Source of the DNA: Companilactobacillus tucceti DSM 20183
Lineage (GTDB): Bacteria; Bacillota; Bacilli; Lactobacillales; Lactobacillaceae
Assembly (NCBI RefSeq): GCF_001434665.1
Contig: NZ_AZDG01000001.1
Location: forward strand, 124,001-188,000
Direction of reading: 5' to 3'
Length of the DNA: 64,000 nucleotides
Part shown: positions 10,860 to 21,025 of the stretch, one piece after another
How positions within the stretch are numbered: position 1 is the stretch's first letter
How the letters are laid out: each line of letters opens with the position of its first letter
Notes under the pieces: generated by a model
The model's database searches: none
The model's input: the letters and a program-made list of their open reading frames with translations, nothing else
Told to the model about the DNA's origin: nothing
Translations under genes and position numbers: made by a program

Positions 10860-13685
10860 ATGGCCAAAAAACGAATCTATACTATTGCAAAAGAAAATAA
10901 CGTGGACAATCAAGTTGTCATTGACGTTGCCGAGAAATTAGGAATGGATGTAAAGAATCATATGTCATCTGTTGACGAAACAAGTGAATCAAAGATTGTT
11001 AACAGTCTTAAGAAGAATAATACAGGTGCTAAGACAAGTAGTTCTAATAACGCCCATGCAAATACTGCTAAAAAAGAAGGCACGGCTTCTTCAAATAATA
11101 ACAGTAATGGACAACATAAAACTAAGATTAAAATTACAGCTGTGAGAAGAGATGCTACCAAGGGTAATAATGGTCACTTTGATCATAACAACCGTAATAA
11201 TAATCACCATGCAAATAATCATGGTTCGGTAAATTCAAGTAATAGTAGACATAATACAAACAATAGTAATCAGAACGGTAACCGTACTAATAACAACAAT
11301 AGTACATTTAATAACCGTTCAAACAATGGTAATAACCGTACTAATAATGGTCGTCCAAACAACAATCGACCAAACAATGATCGTCGCAATAATCAATCAC
11401 GCGATAATCGTAATAATAGAAGTGTTAGAAATAATCAAACACAACAAGCTCCTAGACCAAGACAAAGTGCTGGAAATAAGTATCTAGAACAATATAAGAC
11501 AAATATTCAAGATGCTAGTCGTGCAACAACACCTAGTCGTCCTAGAAATAATAACAACCATAACGGTAACAATAATAACCGTAATAATCACAACAATAGT
11601 AACAATAGCCGTCCTAACAACAATAACAGACGTTTTAATAACAATAATAATCGTCCAAACAACAACAATAATCATAACAATAATGTTAGAAAACCTGTTG
11701 AGGCTAACAAAGCACAATCTGCTCCAAAGGCAACTGTACCTCCAGTTGAAGTTCCAAAGCCAGAATATAAGAAGCCAAAAGCAACAAATAATCGTGATTT
11801 CGGTCATAAACAAAACTTGGCTAATCCTTTCGGATCTCGTAAGAAGAAGAAGGAAAGAAAGAGACAACAACGTCAACGTAACAATGAACCTAAGAAGGTC
11901 ATGCCACAAAGAAAAGAACGTCCATTACCAGAAACACTTGTTTATACAGTTGGTATGAATGCTCAAGATATTGGTAAATTATTGCATCGTGAACCAGCAG
12001 AAATCGTTAAGAAGCTATTTATGCTTGGAATCATGATCAATCAAAATCAATCTTTGGATAAAGATACTATTGAACTATTAGCTACAGATTATGGAATCAA
12101 TGCTGAAGAAAAAGTTGAAGAAGATATTGCTGATATTGACCAATACTTTGAAGCAGAAACTAAGAGTACAAAACACTTAGTTCCAAGACCTCCAGTTGTT
12201 ACAATCATGGGACACGTTGACCATGGTAAGACAACACTATTGGATCATTTGAGACACACCCATGTTACAGCTAGTGAAGCTGGTGGTATTACTCAACATA
12301 TTGGTGCTTATCAAGTAAGACTACAAGATCGTTTAATTACATTCTTGGATACTCCAGGACATGCTGCCTTTACAAATATGCGTGCTCGTGGTGCTGATAT
12401 TACTGATATCGTTATCTTAGTTGTTGCAGCTGATGATGGTGTTATGCCTCAGACTATTGAAGCTATTAACCATGCTAAAGCCGCAAATGACCCTATTATC
12501 GTTGCTGTTAATAAGATTGATAAACCGGGTGCTAACCCACAACACGTAATTGAACAATTGATGGAATATGAACTCATTCCTGAAAGTTACGGTGGTGATA
12601 CGATCTTTGTTGAAATTTCCGCTAAGGAAGGAACAAACATTGATCAATTACTAGAAATGGTTCTATTACAAGCTGATGTTCTTGAACTTAAAGCTAACCC
12701 TGATCAAAAAGCTGTCGGTACAGTTATCGAAGCTAAACTTGATAAGGGTCGTGGACCTGTTGCATCACTATTAGTACAACAAGGTACACTTCATGTTGGA
12801 GATCCAGTTGTTGTTGGTAATACATTTGGTCGTGTCAGAACTATGACTAACTACAATGGTAAAGAAGTTAAAAAAGCTACGCCATCAGAACCAGTTGAGA
12901 TTACTGGTTTGAATGATGTTCCAGAATCAGCTGATAAGTTTGTTGTCTTTGAAGATGAAAAAACTGCTCGTGCTGCTGGTGAAGAGCGTGCAAGTCGTGC
13001 CCTTCAAAAGGAACGTCAAAACACAAACCCTGTGACACTTGATAACTTGTTCGAGACAATGAAAGAGGGAGAACTAAAGAAGGTCGACGTTATTATTAAG
13101 GCCGATGTACAAGGTTCTGTTGAAGCTATTGCCGGAAGTTTGAAGAAGATCGAAGTTGAGGGCGTTCGTGTAAATATTATTCATCAAGCCGTAGGTGCAA
13201 TTACTGAAAGTGATGTTAACTTAGCTGCCGCAAGTAATGCTATCATCATTGGATTTAATGTTCGTCCTACTGCACAAGCTCGTGTTCAAGCTAAAGATGA
13301 AAATGTTGATATTCGCTTGCATAGAGTTATCTATCAAGCAATCGATGAAATCGAAGCTGCTATGAAAGGTATGCTTGAACCAGTATATGAAGAAAAAATT
13401 ACTGGTAACTTATCAGTTCGTGAAACATACAATGTTTCTAAGATTGGTACAATTGCCGGTTGTTATGTAAATACTGGTAAAATCACTCGTGAGTCAGGTG
13501 TACGTTTGATCAGAGACGGTATCGTTGTCTACGAAGGAAAACTTGCTTCACTTAAACGTTTCAAAGACGATGCCAAAGAAGTTAAAGCAGGATTCGAATG
13601 TGGTGTTACAATCGAAAACTACAATGACATTAAGATTGGCGACGAAATTGAAGCCTATGTGATGGAAGAAGTTCCAGTCAAATAG
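10860..13685 (+). CDS. infB: Translation initiation factor IF-2 with Asn-rich N-terminal extension
   Basis: A 941-residue GTPase that delivers initiator tRNA to the 30S subunit. It starts with an IF2_N module ([23 protein letters not shown]), followed at about residues 60-290 by a low-complexity linker dominated by Asn with Arg, His, Ser and Gly. A second IF2_N domain, the G domain (GHVDHGKTT near 450, DTPGH, NKID) and domains II-IV follow. It is much longer than the 716-residue B. subtilis protein, all through the linker. The ATG at 10860 follows GGAGAGTGATAGG; an upstream in-frame TTG would lie inside ylxQ. Confidence 0.97.
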   Translation: MAKKRIYTIAKENNVDNQVVIDVAEKLGMDVKNHMSSVDETSESKIVNSLKKNNTGAKTSSSNNAHANTAKKEGTASSNNNSNGQHKTKIKITAVRRDATKGNNGHFDHNNRNNNHHANNHGSVNSSNSRHNTNNSNQNGNRTNNNNSTFNNRSNNGNNRTNNGRPNNNRPNNDRRNNQSRDNRNNRSVRNNQTQQAPRPRQSAGNKYLEQYKTNIQDASRATTPSRPRNNNNHNGNNNNRNNHNNSNNSRPNNNNRRFNNNNNRPNNNNNHNNNVRKPVEANKAQSAPKATVPPVEVPKPEYKKPKATNNRDFGHKQNLANPFGSRKKKKERKRQQRQRNNEPKKVMPQRKERPLPETLVYTVGMNAQDIGKLLHREPAEIVKKLFMLGIMINQNQSLDKDTIELLATDYGINAEEKVEEDIADIDQYFEAETKSTKHLVPRPPVVTIMGHVDHGKTTLLDHLRHTHVTASEAGGITQHIGAYQVRLQDRLITFLDTPGHAAFTNMRARGADITDIVILVVAADDGVMPQTIEAINHAKAANDPIIVAVNKIDKPGANPQHVIEQLMEYELIPESYGGDTIFVEISAKEGTNIDQLLEMVLLQADVLELKANPDQKAVGTVIEAKLDKGRGPVASLLVQQGTLHVGDPVVVGNTFGRVRTMTNYNGKEVKKATPSEPVEITGLNDVPESADKFVVFEDEKTARAAGEERASRALQKERQNTNPVTLDNLFETMKEGELKKVDVIIKADVQGSVEAIAGSLKKIEVEGVRVNIIHQAVGAITESDVNLAAASNAIIIGFNVRPTAQARVQAKDENVDIRLHRVIYQAIDEIEAAMKGMLEPVYEEKITGNLSVRETYNVSKIGTIAGCYVNTGKITRESGVRLIRDGIVVYEGKLASLKRFKDDAKEVKAGFECGVTIENYNDIKIGDEIEAYVMEEVPVK

Positions 13686-13696
13686 GAGATGATAAT

Positions 13697-14056
13697 ATGG
13701 TAAAACATCGAATTGGTCGTGTGGAACAAGAAATACAAAAAGAAGTAAATGATATTTTACTTAAGCGTATTCGAGATCCACGAGTTCAAGGTGTAACTGT
13801 AACTGGTGTTGAAATGACAGGTGACTTGCAACAAGCCACAATCTACTACAGTATTCTTTCTGAAAAAGCCAGCGACGTTGAAAAAACTCAAGCTGGTTTG
13901 GACAAAGCTAAGGGCTTGATCAGAAAAGAACTTGGTTCACGTTTAACACTATATAAGGTTCCAGAATTAGAATTTAAACAAGATCAATCTATTCGCTATG
14001 GTGAAAAGATTGACCGATTAATTGCTAAATTACATCAAGACGAAGCAAATCGTTAA
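13697..14056 (+). CDS. rbfA: Ribosome-binding factor A
   Basis: A 119-residue 30S assembly and cold-adaptation factor with a KH-type fold. Conserved segments are RIGRVEQEIQKEVNDIL, RDPRVQGVTVTGVEMTGDLQQATIYY and the C-terminal ELEFKQDQSIRYGEKI. It begins 11 bases after infB and is the last gene of the rimP operon, followed by a strong terminator. Confidence 0.96.
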   Translation: MVKHRIGRVEQEIQKEVNDILLKRIRDPRVQGVTVTGVEMTGDLQQATIYYSILSEKASDVEKTQAGLDKAKGLIRKELGSRLTLYKVPELEFKQDQSIRYGEKIDRLIAKLHQDEANR

Positions 14057-14060
14057 ACTA

Positions 14061-14099
14061 GTAGCCGTTGAAATAAAAATTTCAACGGCTATTTTTTTG
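14061..14099 (+). terminator. Terminator after rbfA
   Basis: An 11-bp stem (AGCCGTTGAAA / TTTCAACGGCT) with a short A-rich loop, followed by a run of seven T. Confidence 0.92.
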
Positions 14100-14216
14100 T
14101 TTTGTGTATTATTAATTATCAAAATAAAAATCTTACTTTATTTAAAAGAGGCGATATCTATTTCCAAATTTATCAAGTAGAATTTGTTCTAAGATTAATT
14201 TTAACTGGAGAAAAAA

Positions 14217-15005
14217 TTGCGTAAAAAACTTTTATTACTTCTATTGGTACCATTTTTATTTTGTACTGGTCCAATCACTGTAAGTCATGCGGCCACGAGT
14301 GACCATATAACATCAAAAGCTATTAGTAAATGGACTTATAAATCAGGTGATGATTCAATCAAAATTCTGAATAATGACAAGCCAACTGAGATCAAAGAAG
14401 AGAAATTTGATCGCCCACATATTAAATATGGTGGATTAGACGATTTGAACCGTACAAAAACGGCAACAGCATATCTAACAAAAAATAATTTAGGACGTTC
14501 AAATACGCGAACTGAACAAATTTGGCGTCCAACTGGGTGGCATAATCAACCAAAGTATATCGATGGCATTCGAGTTATTCCTCAAAATCGTGGTCATCTA
14601 ATTGCATATACTATGACATTTAATTTGAATAAATCGGGTCAACCTAAACAAGGTGAGTTAGGAAGTATTGATAATCCTTATAATTTATTTACACAGACAG
14701 AATTTTGCAATCAAAAAACAATGACTCAAGTTGAGCAAAAGGTTAGAGATGCTTTAGTTAAGAATAAAAAAGTAATTTATAAAGTAACTCCAATTTTCTA
14801 CGGGAAAGAATTAATGGCGCGTGGTGTCTGGGTCCAAGCTTCGTCGTTAGATGGTAGTTTGAAAATAAATCGTTATTTGTGGAATGTTCAAGATAAGGTC
14901 AAGTTTGATTACGCAATCGGAAGATCTAAAGTTGACAATAATTGGAGAGTTCCTACAATTGGTGATCAACAACCAAATTATCGTTACAATCAAAAGAGAT
15001 ATTAG
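14217..15005 (+). CDS. Secreted DNA/RNA non-specific endonuclease
   Basis: A 262-residue protein with an N-terminal signal peptide (hydrophobic residues 5-20, AxA-type cleavage near SHA-A at 24-27) and a beta-beta-alpha-metal nuclease domain of the EndA/NucA type. The catalytic motif reads NRGHLIAYTM near residue 124 where the textbook form is DRGH; His is kept. Later Asn residues (DNPYNLFTQTEFCNQ) match the metal-binding Asn helix. Start is TTG at 14217 after CTGGAG. It stands alone between terminated operons; likely roles are nutrient scavenging or extracellular DNA degradation. Confidence 0.85.
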   Translation: MRKKLLLLLLVPFLFCTGPITVSHAATSDHITSKAISKWTYKSGDDSIKILNNDKPTEIKEEKFDRPHIKYGGLDDLNRTKTATAYLTKNNLGRSNTRTEQIWRPTGWHNQPKYIDGIRVIPQNRGHLIAYTMTFNLNKSGQPKQGELGSIDNPYNLFTQTEFCNQKTMTQVEQKVRDALVKNKKVIYKVTPIFYGKELMARGVWVQASSLDGSLKINRYLWNVQDKVKFDYAIGRSKVDNNWRVPTIGDQQPNYRYNQKRY

Positions 15006-15051
15006 TTAATAATCAATGGTACTATCTTTATATAACGTGGGGGAAACAACT

Positions 15052-15591
15052 ATGGATACAAAGGAAATACTTGCTCAAACCTTAAAAAAGTTAATGGATA
15101 GTACATCAGTTGATAAGATCACTATAAATATGTTAACCAGTGAATCTAATGTTGCTAGGAATACCTTTTATTATCATTTTGAAGATATTAAATCAATTTT
15201 AGAATGGATATATGCTAGAGAAATAGTCGTACAATTAGCCTCATTTCAAAGTCAGATGAATTGGAATGATGGATTTAAAACATTATTGAATTATATAGAA
15301 GAAAATCGTAAGTTTTGCTTGAATACTTTTCATTCAACTAATCGTTCGTTTCTTGAACACTTTTTATATAGATTAGCATTTGATATGGTTTCAGGTGTTG
15401 TTGTAGATTTAAAACCTGAGTGTAGTAATAAATTACGTGATGAAATAAGTAATTTTTATGGGCGAGCTTTAACTAGCCAGGTCATTCAATGGTTGGTGAC
15501 CGATATGCGTGAGTCAAAAGAAGAGTTTGTTGATCGTATGGAAAGGATGCTTGGAGGAACTATAGAAGCTGTAATTAAGAGAAATTCTTAA
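15052..15591 (+). CDS. TetR family transcriptional regulator (DhaS-like)
   Basis: A 179-residue regulator with an N-terminal helix-turn-helix (DKITINMLTSESNVARNTFYYHFEDI, residues ~18-44) and a C-terminal domain of the TetR_C_8 type seen in DhaS-like regulators. ATG at 15052 is chosen over an in-frame ATG at 15016 because GGGGG lies just upstream of it. It precedes a membrane protein gene by 100 bases that contain a palindrome and a cre-like site, so it may control that gene and itself. Confidence 0.85.
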   Translation: MDTKEILAQTLKKLMDSTSVDKITINMLTSESNVARNTFYYHFEDIKSILEWIYAREIVVQLASFQSQMNWNDGFKTLLNYIEENRKFCLNTFHSTNRSFLEHFLYRLAFDMVSGVVVDLKPECSNKLRDEISNFYGRALTSQVIQWLVTDMRESKEEFVDRMERMLGGTIEAVIKRNS

Positions 15592-15595
15592 AGTT

Positions 15596-15619
15596 TGGTC
15601 AACTGAGTATTATTGACCA
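15596..15619. promoter_or_regulatory. Inverted repeat, possible TetR operator
   Basis: TGGTCAA and TTGACCA form a perfect 7-bp inverted repeat with a 10-base spacer between the TetR gene and the membrane protein gene. There is no T run, so it is unlikely to be a terminator. Its position suggests an operator for the TetR-type protein, which is inference. Confidence 0.45.
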
Positions 15620-15632
15620 TATGAACGTCTAG

Positions 15633-15646
15633 TGAAACCGTTTACG
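15633..15646 (+). promoter_or_regulatory. cre-like site (CcpA)
   Basis: TGAAACCGTTTACG matches 13 of 14 positions of the catabolite responsive element consensus TGWNANCGNTNWCA; only the last base differs. It lies 46 bases before the start of the membrane protein gene. Confidence 0.5.
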
Positions 15647-15691
15647 ATAATATATATAAAGAAGTATTTAATGTGAATGGAGGCGATCATA

Positions 15692-16675
15692 ATGTTCTTA
15701 TTTCAAAACATTACAGCTATTGATTGGGTAATGTGGATTGCGGTCATTGCTGCATTGATGTTATTAAATGAAGCCGCAAGAGCAAATAAGTGGGTAGGAT
15801 TGACACTTTTTGTTGCTGTTCCAATCATTTTAACGATATTTGTTTGGCCACGTACAGCAGGTGCTGGTAGTAGTACCGGAACTTGGTTTCATTGGGTCAA
15901 AGTATATTCAGCCTTAGCGGGATGTCTAGGATTTATGGCATTAAGATTTATACCAAAGTTGCAAAATAACAAGTGGATGTTGATGTTCCCACCAATTATT
16001 CTTTCAGTTAATATCATGGAGGCAGTATTTAGAGATTTTCAAGTATATGGACTACACGGTATGGTTGATGGAGTATTCATGAATGGAGGTGCCTGGAATA
16101 TCATGAACGGTATTGCAGGTATCATTAACATAATTACTATTACTGGCTGGATGGGTATTATTGTCAGTCGTGATAAGCAAAAGGATATGATCTGGCCTGA
16201 TCAAATTTGGCCATGGATCATTGCTTATGATCTTTGGAATTTTGCATATGTTTATAATTGTGTAGGTGATCATTCATTCTACGCAGGTGCTGCTTTATTA
16301 TTATCATGTACATTTGCAGCATTCTTTATTAAAAAAGGATCTTGGCTTCAAGCACGTGCACAAACTTTGGCATTTTGGATGATGTTTACCATGAGTTTTC
16401 CAGCATTCGTAACAGATTCTCAATTTGCAGTTCAAAGTTCTCATAATAGTACTGCTTTGATGACAGTTAGTGCAATTGCCTTATTGGCCAATGTTTTGGT
16501 ACTTGTATTACATGTCTATCGCGTAATCAAGTTACACAGAAATCCATTAAAAGATTCTGTATATGCCGGTACTAAAGCACATGATAAAGTATTAGAAGAT
16601 AATTTAAATAAAGAAAAAGATTCCGATAAATTGAATTCAACGGATTCAGATTCTGTGGATTCATCGTTAATTTAA
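15692..16675 (+). CDS. DUF5692-like integral membrane protein
   Basis: A 327-residue protein with about eight to nine predicted membrane segments and a hydrophilic Ser/Asp-rich C-terminal tail. I place it tentatively in the DUF5692 family seen in lactobacilli; no function is known to me. ATG at 15692 follows GGAGGCGATCATA; an in-frame upstream GTG is ignored. Motifs such as WPDQIWPWIIAYDLWNFAYVYNC are Trp/Tyr-rich. The upstream cre-like site and palindrome suggest control by CcpA and by the adjacent TetR protein. Confidence 0.6.
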   Translation: MFLFQNITAIDWVMWIAVIAALMLLNEAARANKWVGLTLFVAVPIILTIFVWPRTAGAGSSTGTWFHWVKVYSALAGCLGFMALRFIPKLQNNKWMLMFPPIILSVNIMEAVFRDFQVYGLHGMVDGVFMNGGAWNIMNGIAGIINIITITGWMGIIVSRDKQKDMIWPDQIWPWIIAYDLWNFAYVYNCVGDHSFYAGAALLLSCTFAAFFIKKGSWLQARAQTLAFWMMFTMSFPAFVTDSQFAVQSSHNSTALMTVSAIALLANVLVLVLHVYRVIKLHRNPLKDSVYAGTKAHDKVLEDNLNKEKDSDKLNSTDSDSVDSSLI

Positions 16676-16680
16676 ACTTA

Positions 16681-16720
16681 AGTCATATTGATTGTTACAT
16701 TGATCAATATGACTTTTTTT
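16681..16720 (+). terminator. Terminator after the DUF5692-like gene
   Basis: A 12-bp perfect stem (AGTCATATTGAT / ATCAATATGACT) with a 10-base loop, followed by a T run. Confidence 0.92.
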
Positions 16721-16795
16721 ACTGCTTTAACGTACGATATATGATTATATAAATAATTGATATGACTAAACAAATACTTAATGAGTTGTTATACA

Positions 16796-16804
16796 TGCTA
16801 CAAT
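16796..16804 (+). promoter_or_regulatory. Extended -10 promoter before the ltaS-like gene
   Basis: TGCTACAAT is an extended -10 element (TGN plus TACAAT) about 60 bases before the start of the LTA synthase homologue. A convincing -35 box is not seen, as is common for this promoter class. Confidence 0.45.
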
Positions 16805-16864
16805 CATAATAATATTTGAGAAACTGATCTGTTTTTATAATTTCAGATTGGAGTGTGTTACTAC

Positions 16865-18985
16865 GTGCTATTAAAAAGTTTGACCAAAATAAACAATATA
16901 TTTAAATATATGCTTTTTTTGATTTTTGCTTTTTGGATAAAATGTATTTTTTCATATTATTTAGATTTCAATTTAGGTGCCAATGGGCTTTTACAAAATT
17001 TAATTCTATTATTTAATCCCTTGGCGACAATTATTTTATTGTTGAGTTTGGGACTCTATTTTCGTAATACTAGAGTTGCTTGTCTCGTGATGACAGCAAT
17101 TTATTTTATCGATTCTATTTTTTTATATAGTAACGTTCTGTACTATAGAGAATTCACAAATTTTATTTCTTTAAACACTATTCTTAGCTCTTTAAAAGCT
17201 ATTAAAAGTCTGGGACCTAGTATTCTTAACTCTATTAAATACTACGACTTTATATATTTGGCTGATTTTTTGGTTGTAGCAATTGTCATTTTTATAATGT
17301 TTTCTAAAAGCAAACTATTCGTATGGAGAAAGTTAAGTGCCGTTGCGTGGACAAGTTTTGGTTTAATGTTGTTTACTTTTAACTTAGCAATTTCTGAGAT
17401 GAATCGTCCACAACTATTAGGACGCTTGTTTGATCAGACATATATCGTAAAGTATCTAGGATTAAATACATTTTTTGTCTATGATTCAATTAAAACTGTT
17501 AATTCAGATAGAGTTAGAAAAAATACAAGGTCCAATAGTATTGATGTGCCTTTAGAATACCAGCAAGAGTATTATGCAAAACCTAATGCTAAATATTTTG
17601 GTGTAGCAAAAAAGAAAAACATAATAATTATTCATCTTGAAAGTTTTCAGCAGTTTTTAATTAACTTTAAAGTTAATGATCAAGAGGTAACGCCATTTTT
17701 GAATTCTTTATATAGTGATGATAATACATTAGCCTATAAGAACTTTTTTCATCAGGTAGGTCAAGGTAAAACTAGTGATGCAGAAACTATGTTAGAGACG
17801 GGACTATTTGGTTTACCTGAAGGGTCATTTTTCCCTCAATTGGGTCCTAACAACACATTCCAAGCAGCTCCTGCAATTTTAAGTCAAAAACAAGACTACA
17901 CTAGTGCTGTTTTTCATGGTAATGTCTCTAGTTTTTATTCGAGAGATAAGGTATATCCTAATTTTGGCTATAATTACTTTTTTGATCAAAAGTCTTTTGT
18001 TACTTCAGGTAATAGTAATATTGGTTTTGGGCTAAAAGACAAGTTGATGTTTGCACAGAGCATCAAATATTTGGAACAGTTACAGCAGCCATTTTATGCA
18101 AAATATATTACTGTAACTAATCATTATCCATTTGATCTTCCTTCTGAAGATAATGATGAATTTATTACTACAAATACAAATAATAATGTTATAAATAATT
18201 ATTTCCTAACTGCACATTATTTGGACAATGCGTTAAGAGAGTTTTTTGATTATTTAAAGAAAAGTGGACTGTATAATAAATCAATGATTGTTTTGTATGG
18301 TGATCACTATGGTATTTCCAATGATAAAAATCCAGATTTAGCACCATTATTAGGGTATTCAGATACTGAATGGAATGAATTTAATAATACACAACTGCAA
18401 AGAGTACCTTTCATGATGCATATGAAAGGGTTAAAGGGCGGTGTTAAAGATACCTATGGTGGAGAGATAGATGTTTTACCGACGATTCTTCATCTGGCCG
18501 GAATTAATTCAAAAAAATACCTTCAATTAGGGCAAGATTTATTATCTTCAGAACATAGTCAAATCGTACCTTTTAGGGATGGTAGTTTTGTTACACCAGA
18601 ATATACTGCCATAAAAAAGGGGAAGGCTATTTATGATGTTTATTCTAATAGTGATGGTAGTAAGATAGATTTATCTGAGAATTCTGGACTATCTAGTGAT
18701 GTAAATGAGTGGGGAAAGCAAGTAGATCAACGTTTGAAAATCTCTGATAAGATCAATAATCAAAATTTGCTGAGATTTTATACTCCGATAGGATTCACCC
18801 CAGTTGATCCAAATGATAAAAAGTATAATTATCAAACTCAATTGGATAGACTGCTCAAGACTCGTGATAATTTGGGAAATAGTTCAACCAGTCTTTATTC
18901 ACAAAATGGTGATAATTCCAGTACGAATCTTTATGATAGTAATGCTCCAGAATTAGATCAATCCTCTATTGAAGGTTTCAAATAA
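16865..18985 (+). CDS. Lipoteichoic acid synthase family sulfatase-fold protein
   Basis: A 706-residue membrane enzyme of the LtaS family, which polymerises glycerol phosphate from phosphatidylglycerol outside the cell. Five membrane segments lie within residues 1-180, then an extracellular sulfatase-type domain begins near 245 (NIIIIHLESFQQFLI). The catalytic Thr is expected in GQGKTSDAE near 300; FHGNVSSFYSRDKVYPNFGY and LYGDHYGI are further metal and substrate motifs. A Ser/Asn-rich tail follows. GTG at 16865 is preferred; a GTG at 16853 overlaps the GGAG site. Confidence 0.88.
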   Translation: MLLKSLTKINNIFKYMLFLIFAFWIKCIFSYYLDFNLGANGLLQNLILLFNPLATIILLLSLGLYFRNTRVACLVMTAIYFIDSIFLYSNVLYYREFTNFISLNTILSSLKAIKSLGPSILNSIKYYDFIYLADFLVVAIVIFIMFSKSKLFVWRKLSAVAWTSFGLMLFTFNLAISEMNRPQLLGRLFDQTYIVKYLGLNTFFVYDSIKTVNSDRVRKNTRSNSIDVPLEYQQEYYAKPNAKYFGVAKKKNIIIIHLESFQQFLINFKVNDQEVTPFLNSLYSDDNTLAYKNFFHQVGQGKTSDAETMLETGLFGLPEGSFFPQLGPNNTFQAAPAILSQKQDYTSAVFHGNVSSFYSRDKVYPNFGYNYFFDQKSFVTSGNSNIGFGLKDKLMFAQSIKYLEQLQQPFYAKYITVTNHYPFDLPSEDNDEFITTNTNNNVINNYFLTAHYLDNALREFFDYLKKSGLYNKSMIVLYGDHYGISNDKNPDLAPLLGYSDTEWNEFNNTQLQRVPFMMHMKGLKGGVKDTYGGEIDVLPTILHLAGINSKKYLQLGQDLLSSEHSQIVPFRDGSFVTPEYTAIKKGKAIYDVYSNSDGSKIDLSENSGLSSDVNEWGKQVDQRLKISDKINNQNLLRFYTPIGFTPVDPNDKKYNYQTQLDRLLKTRDNLGNSSTSLYSQNGDNSSTNLYDSNAPELDQSSIEGFK

Positions 18986-19008
18986 GTACTTTAATAATAA
19001 CAGTAAGT

Positions 19009-19038
19009 AAAACTTCCAATTCAGTGGGAGTTTTTTTG
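19009..19038 (+). terminator. Terminator after the ltaS-like gene
   Basis: An imperfect AAACTTCC / GGGAGTTT stem with an 8-base loop followed by a run of T. Confidence 0.8.
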
Positions 19039-19083
19039 TTATAATTAATAAAGTTGTTTATTAATAGGTACGGAGATAAATTC

Positions 19084-19992
19084 ATGAATGGTGTAATTCC
19101 TTTACATAAAGAAATCGGTTTAACCAGTTCCGATTATGTATACAAATTAAGAAAAATTTTACATACTAAAAAAATTGGACACACAGGAACACTGGATCCA
19201 TTAGTAGATGGTGTTTTGCCTATTTGTGTGGGTCAGTCTACAAAATTAGTTAATCGATTGACAGGTTCACCCAAAGAGTATGAAGGTGAAATAACGCTAG
19301 GTGTTTCAACAACAACAGAAGACCGTGAGGGGGATGTTGTTGATAAAATCAAATTAGAATCTCCCTTTAAAACTGAAAAATTGAATGAGACTTTTAAAAG
19401 TATGATTGGCGACTTAACACAAATTCCACCAATGTATTCGGCTGTGAAAGTTAATGGTAAAAAACTTTATGAATACGCTCGTGCTGGTCTAGAAGTAGAG
19501 CGTCCAAAAAGAGAAATCCACTTATATGATTTTTATCTTATGGGGGAACCGAAATTTGATTCTGAAAAGGGATTACAAACGGTAAAATTCCATGTTAGAT
19601 GTTCTAAAGGAACATATGTAAGAACTTTGGCAGTTGAATTTGGATCACTGCTGGGCGTTCCTTCATATATGTCTGAGTTAACAAGAACTCAGAGTGCAGG
19701 ATTTAACTTAGAAAATACATTTAAATTGTCAGACATAGAATCTATGATCAATGAAGATGACTATAGTTTCTTAATAAGCATTGACGAGGTATTGTCTGAT
19801 ATGCAGGCTCATGAATTGACGAATGAGGAATGGGAAATAAATGTGCAACACGGAGGCTTCTTGGAGCTTTCACAATATGATACTAAAAATAATCTCAGAG
19901 TTACCAAGAATAACATTACTAAGGCGATTTATAAGTATGATCCAAAGGATTCGATGTGGAAGCCCGATACAATGTTACTAAACAATGAGTAG
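19084..19992 (+). CDS. truB: tRNA pseudouridine(55) synthase
   Basis: A 302-residue enzyme that makes pseudouridine 55 in the T-loop of tRNAs. The catalytic Asp is in GHTGTLDPLVDGVLPICVG near residue 40; PPMYSAVKVNGKKLYEYAR and RCSKGTYVRTLA are the other family motifs. ATG at 19084 is preferred over an in-frame TTG at 19054 because CGGAGA sits 7 bases before it. Only 12 bases separate it from ribF, the usual truB-ribF pair. Confidence 0.95.
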   Translation: MNGVIPLHKEIGLTSSDYVYKLRKILHTKKIGHTGTLDPLVDGVLPICVGQSTKLVNRLTGSPKEYEGEITLGVSTTTEDREGDVVDKIKLESPFKTEKLNETFKSMIGDLTQIPPMYSAVKVNGKKLYEYARAGLEVERPKREIHLYDFYLMGEPKFDSEKGLQTVKFHVRCSKGTYVRTLAVEFGSLLGVPSYMSELTRTQSAGFNLENTFKLSDIESMINEDDYSFLISIDEVLSDMQAHELTNEEWEINVQHGGFLELSQYDTKNNLRVTKNNITKAIYKYDPKDSMWKPDTMLLNNE

Positions 19993-20004
19993 AAAAGATT
20001 GATT

Positions 20005-20943
20005 ATGAAGATTTTAAATGTAAAGCATCCACTGCAATCTGATCAATTTCCTAATGAGGATACAGTTTTAATAATGGGATACTTTGATGGTGTACATGAA
20101 GGTCATCAAAAGGTCATCAATAAGGGTGTAAATTTAGCTAAAGAAAAGGGATTAAAATCTGTCTTACTTACTTTTGATCGCTCTCCTAGAGAAGTTTACC
20201 AACATGAAAAAAACTATCAGTATCTTTCAACTGTTTCGAGAAAGGCTGAATTAGTTGCTAAATTAGGTGTTGATTATTTATATGTGATGGAATTTAGTAA
20301 GTTATTTTCTAAATTATTACCACAAGAGTTTGTTGATCAATATATGGTTCAAATGAGGGCTAAATACGTTGTTGCAGGTTTCGATTATACTTATGGCAAG
20401 CGAGACATTGCTAATATGGAAAACCTACCTAAATATGCTAAGGGACGTTTTGAGGTAGTTACAATTCCTGAACAAATGTACGATGGTAAAAAGATTGGTT
20501 CCAGTTCTATTAAGGAATTGATTGCTAATAATCAAGTAGATTTAGCTAATAAGGTTTTAGGATATAGTTATCAAAATCAAGGTGTAGTGATACATGGCCT
20601 GCAAAGAGGTAGAACACTTGGTTATCCGACGGCTAATATTCTTACAACACCTGATCAAGTAAAGCCTTCAATTGGTGTCTATGTCACTCGTGTAGAAGTT
20701 AACGGAAAGTGGTATCCAGCAATGACCTCTGTAGGGTATAACGTTACCTTTAAAGAAGATACAGGCGTTACTATAGAAGCTAATATTTTTGATTTTGATG
20801 AAGATATCTATGATCAACCAGTCAGAGTTGAATGGCTTCATTATCTTCGAGGGGAAGTTAAGTTTGACGGCGCAGACGGCTTAGTTCAACAACTACATTT
20901 GGATAAAGATAATTCATTAAAATATTTTCGGGAACATAAATAA
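20005..20943 (+). CDS. ribF: Bifunctional riboflavin kinase / FAD synthetase
   Basis: A 312-residue enzyme making FMN and then FAD. The N-terminal nucleotidyltransferase domain has GYFDGVHEGHQKVI near residue 23 and the SSSIKELI segment; the C-terminal riboflavin kinase domain begins near 185 with GLQRGRTLGYPTAN. ATG at 20005 is chosen; an in-frame TTG six bases upstream cannot be excluded, as the ribosome site is weak. It supplies flavin for the disulfide reductase at 29043 among others. Confidence 0.94.
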   Translation: MKILNVKHPLQSDQFPNEDTVLIMGYFDGVHEGHQKVINKGVNLAKEKGLKSVLLTFDRSPREVYQHEKNYQYLSTVSRKAELVAKLGVDYLYVMEFSKLFSKLLPQEFVDQYMVQMRAKYVVAGFDYTYGKRDIANMENLPKYAKGRFEVVTIPEQMYDGKKIGSSSIKELIANNQVDLANKVLGYSYQNQGVVIHGLQRGRTLGYPTANILTTPDQVKPSIGVYVTRVEVNGKWYPAMTSVGYNVTFKEDTGVTIEANIFDFDEDIYDQPVRVEWLHYLRGEVKFDGADGLVQQLHLDKDNSLKYFREHK

Positions 20944-20978
20944 AGAGATAGGACCTTAAAAGTTCTAGCTCTATTTTT
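20943..20978 (+). terminator. Terminator after ribF
   Basis: An imperfect stem of about 10 bp (AGAGATAGGAC with GTTCTAGCTCT) followed by TATTTTT. Confidence 0.7.
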
Positions 20979-21025
20979 CTGATTTCATTTTCTGTAAATT
21001 CTTTTTAGTTTCTAGAGTTCAACAC

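Noticed and set aside
11484-11909. Long open frames on both strands within infB (141 and 148 residues)
   Set aside because: They come from the repetitive AAC/AAT codons of the Asn-rich linker and give low-complexity Val/Ile-rich sequences with no ribosome sites.
16841-16864. Riboswitch in the leader of the ltaS-like gene
   Set aside because: Only a weak GATCTG/CAGAT pairing is present, without conserved aptamer sequence or terminator.
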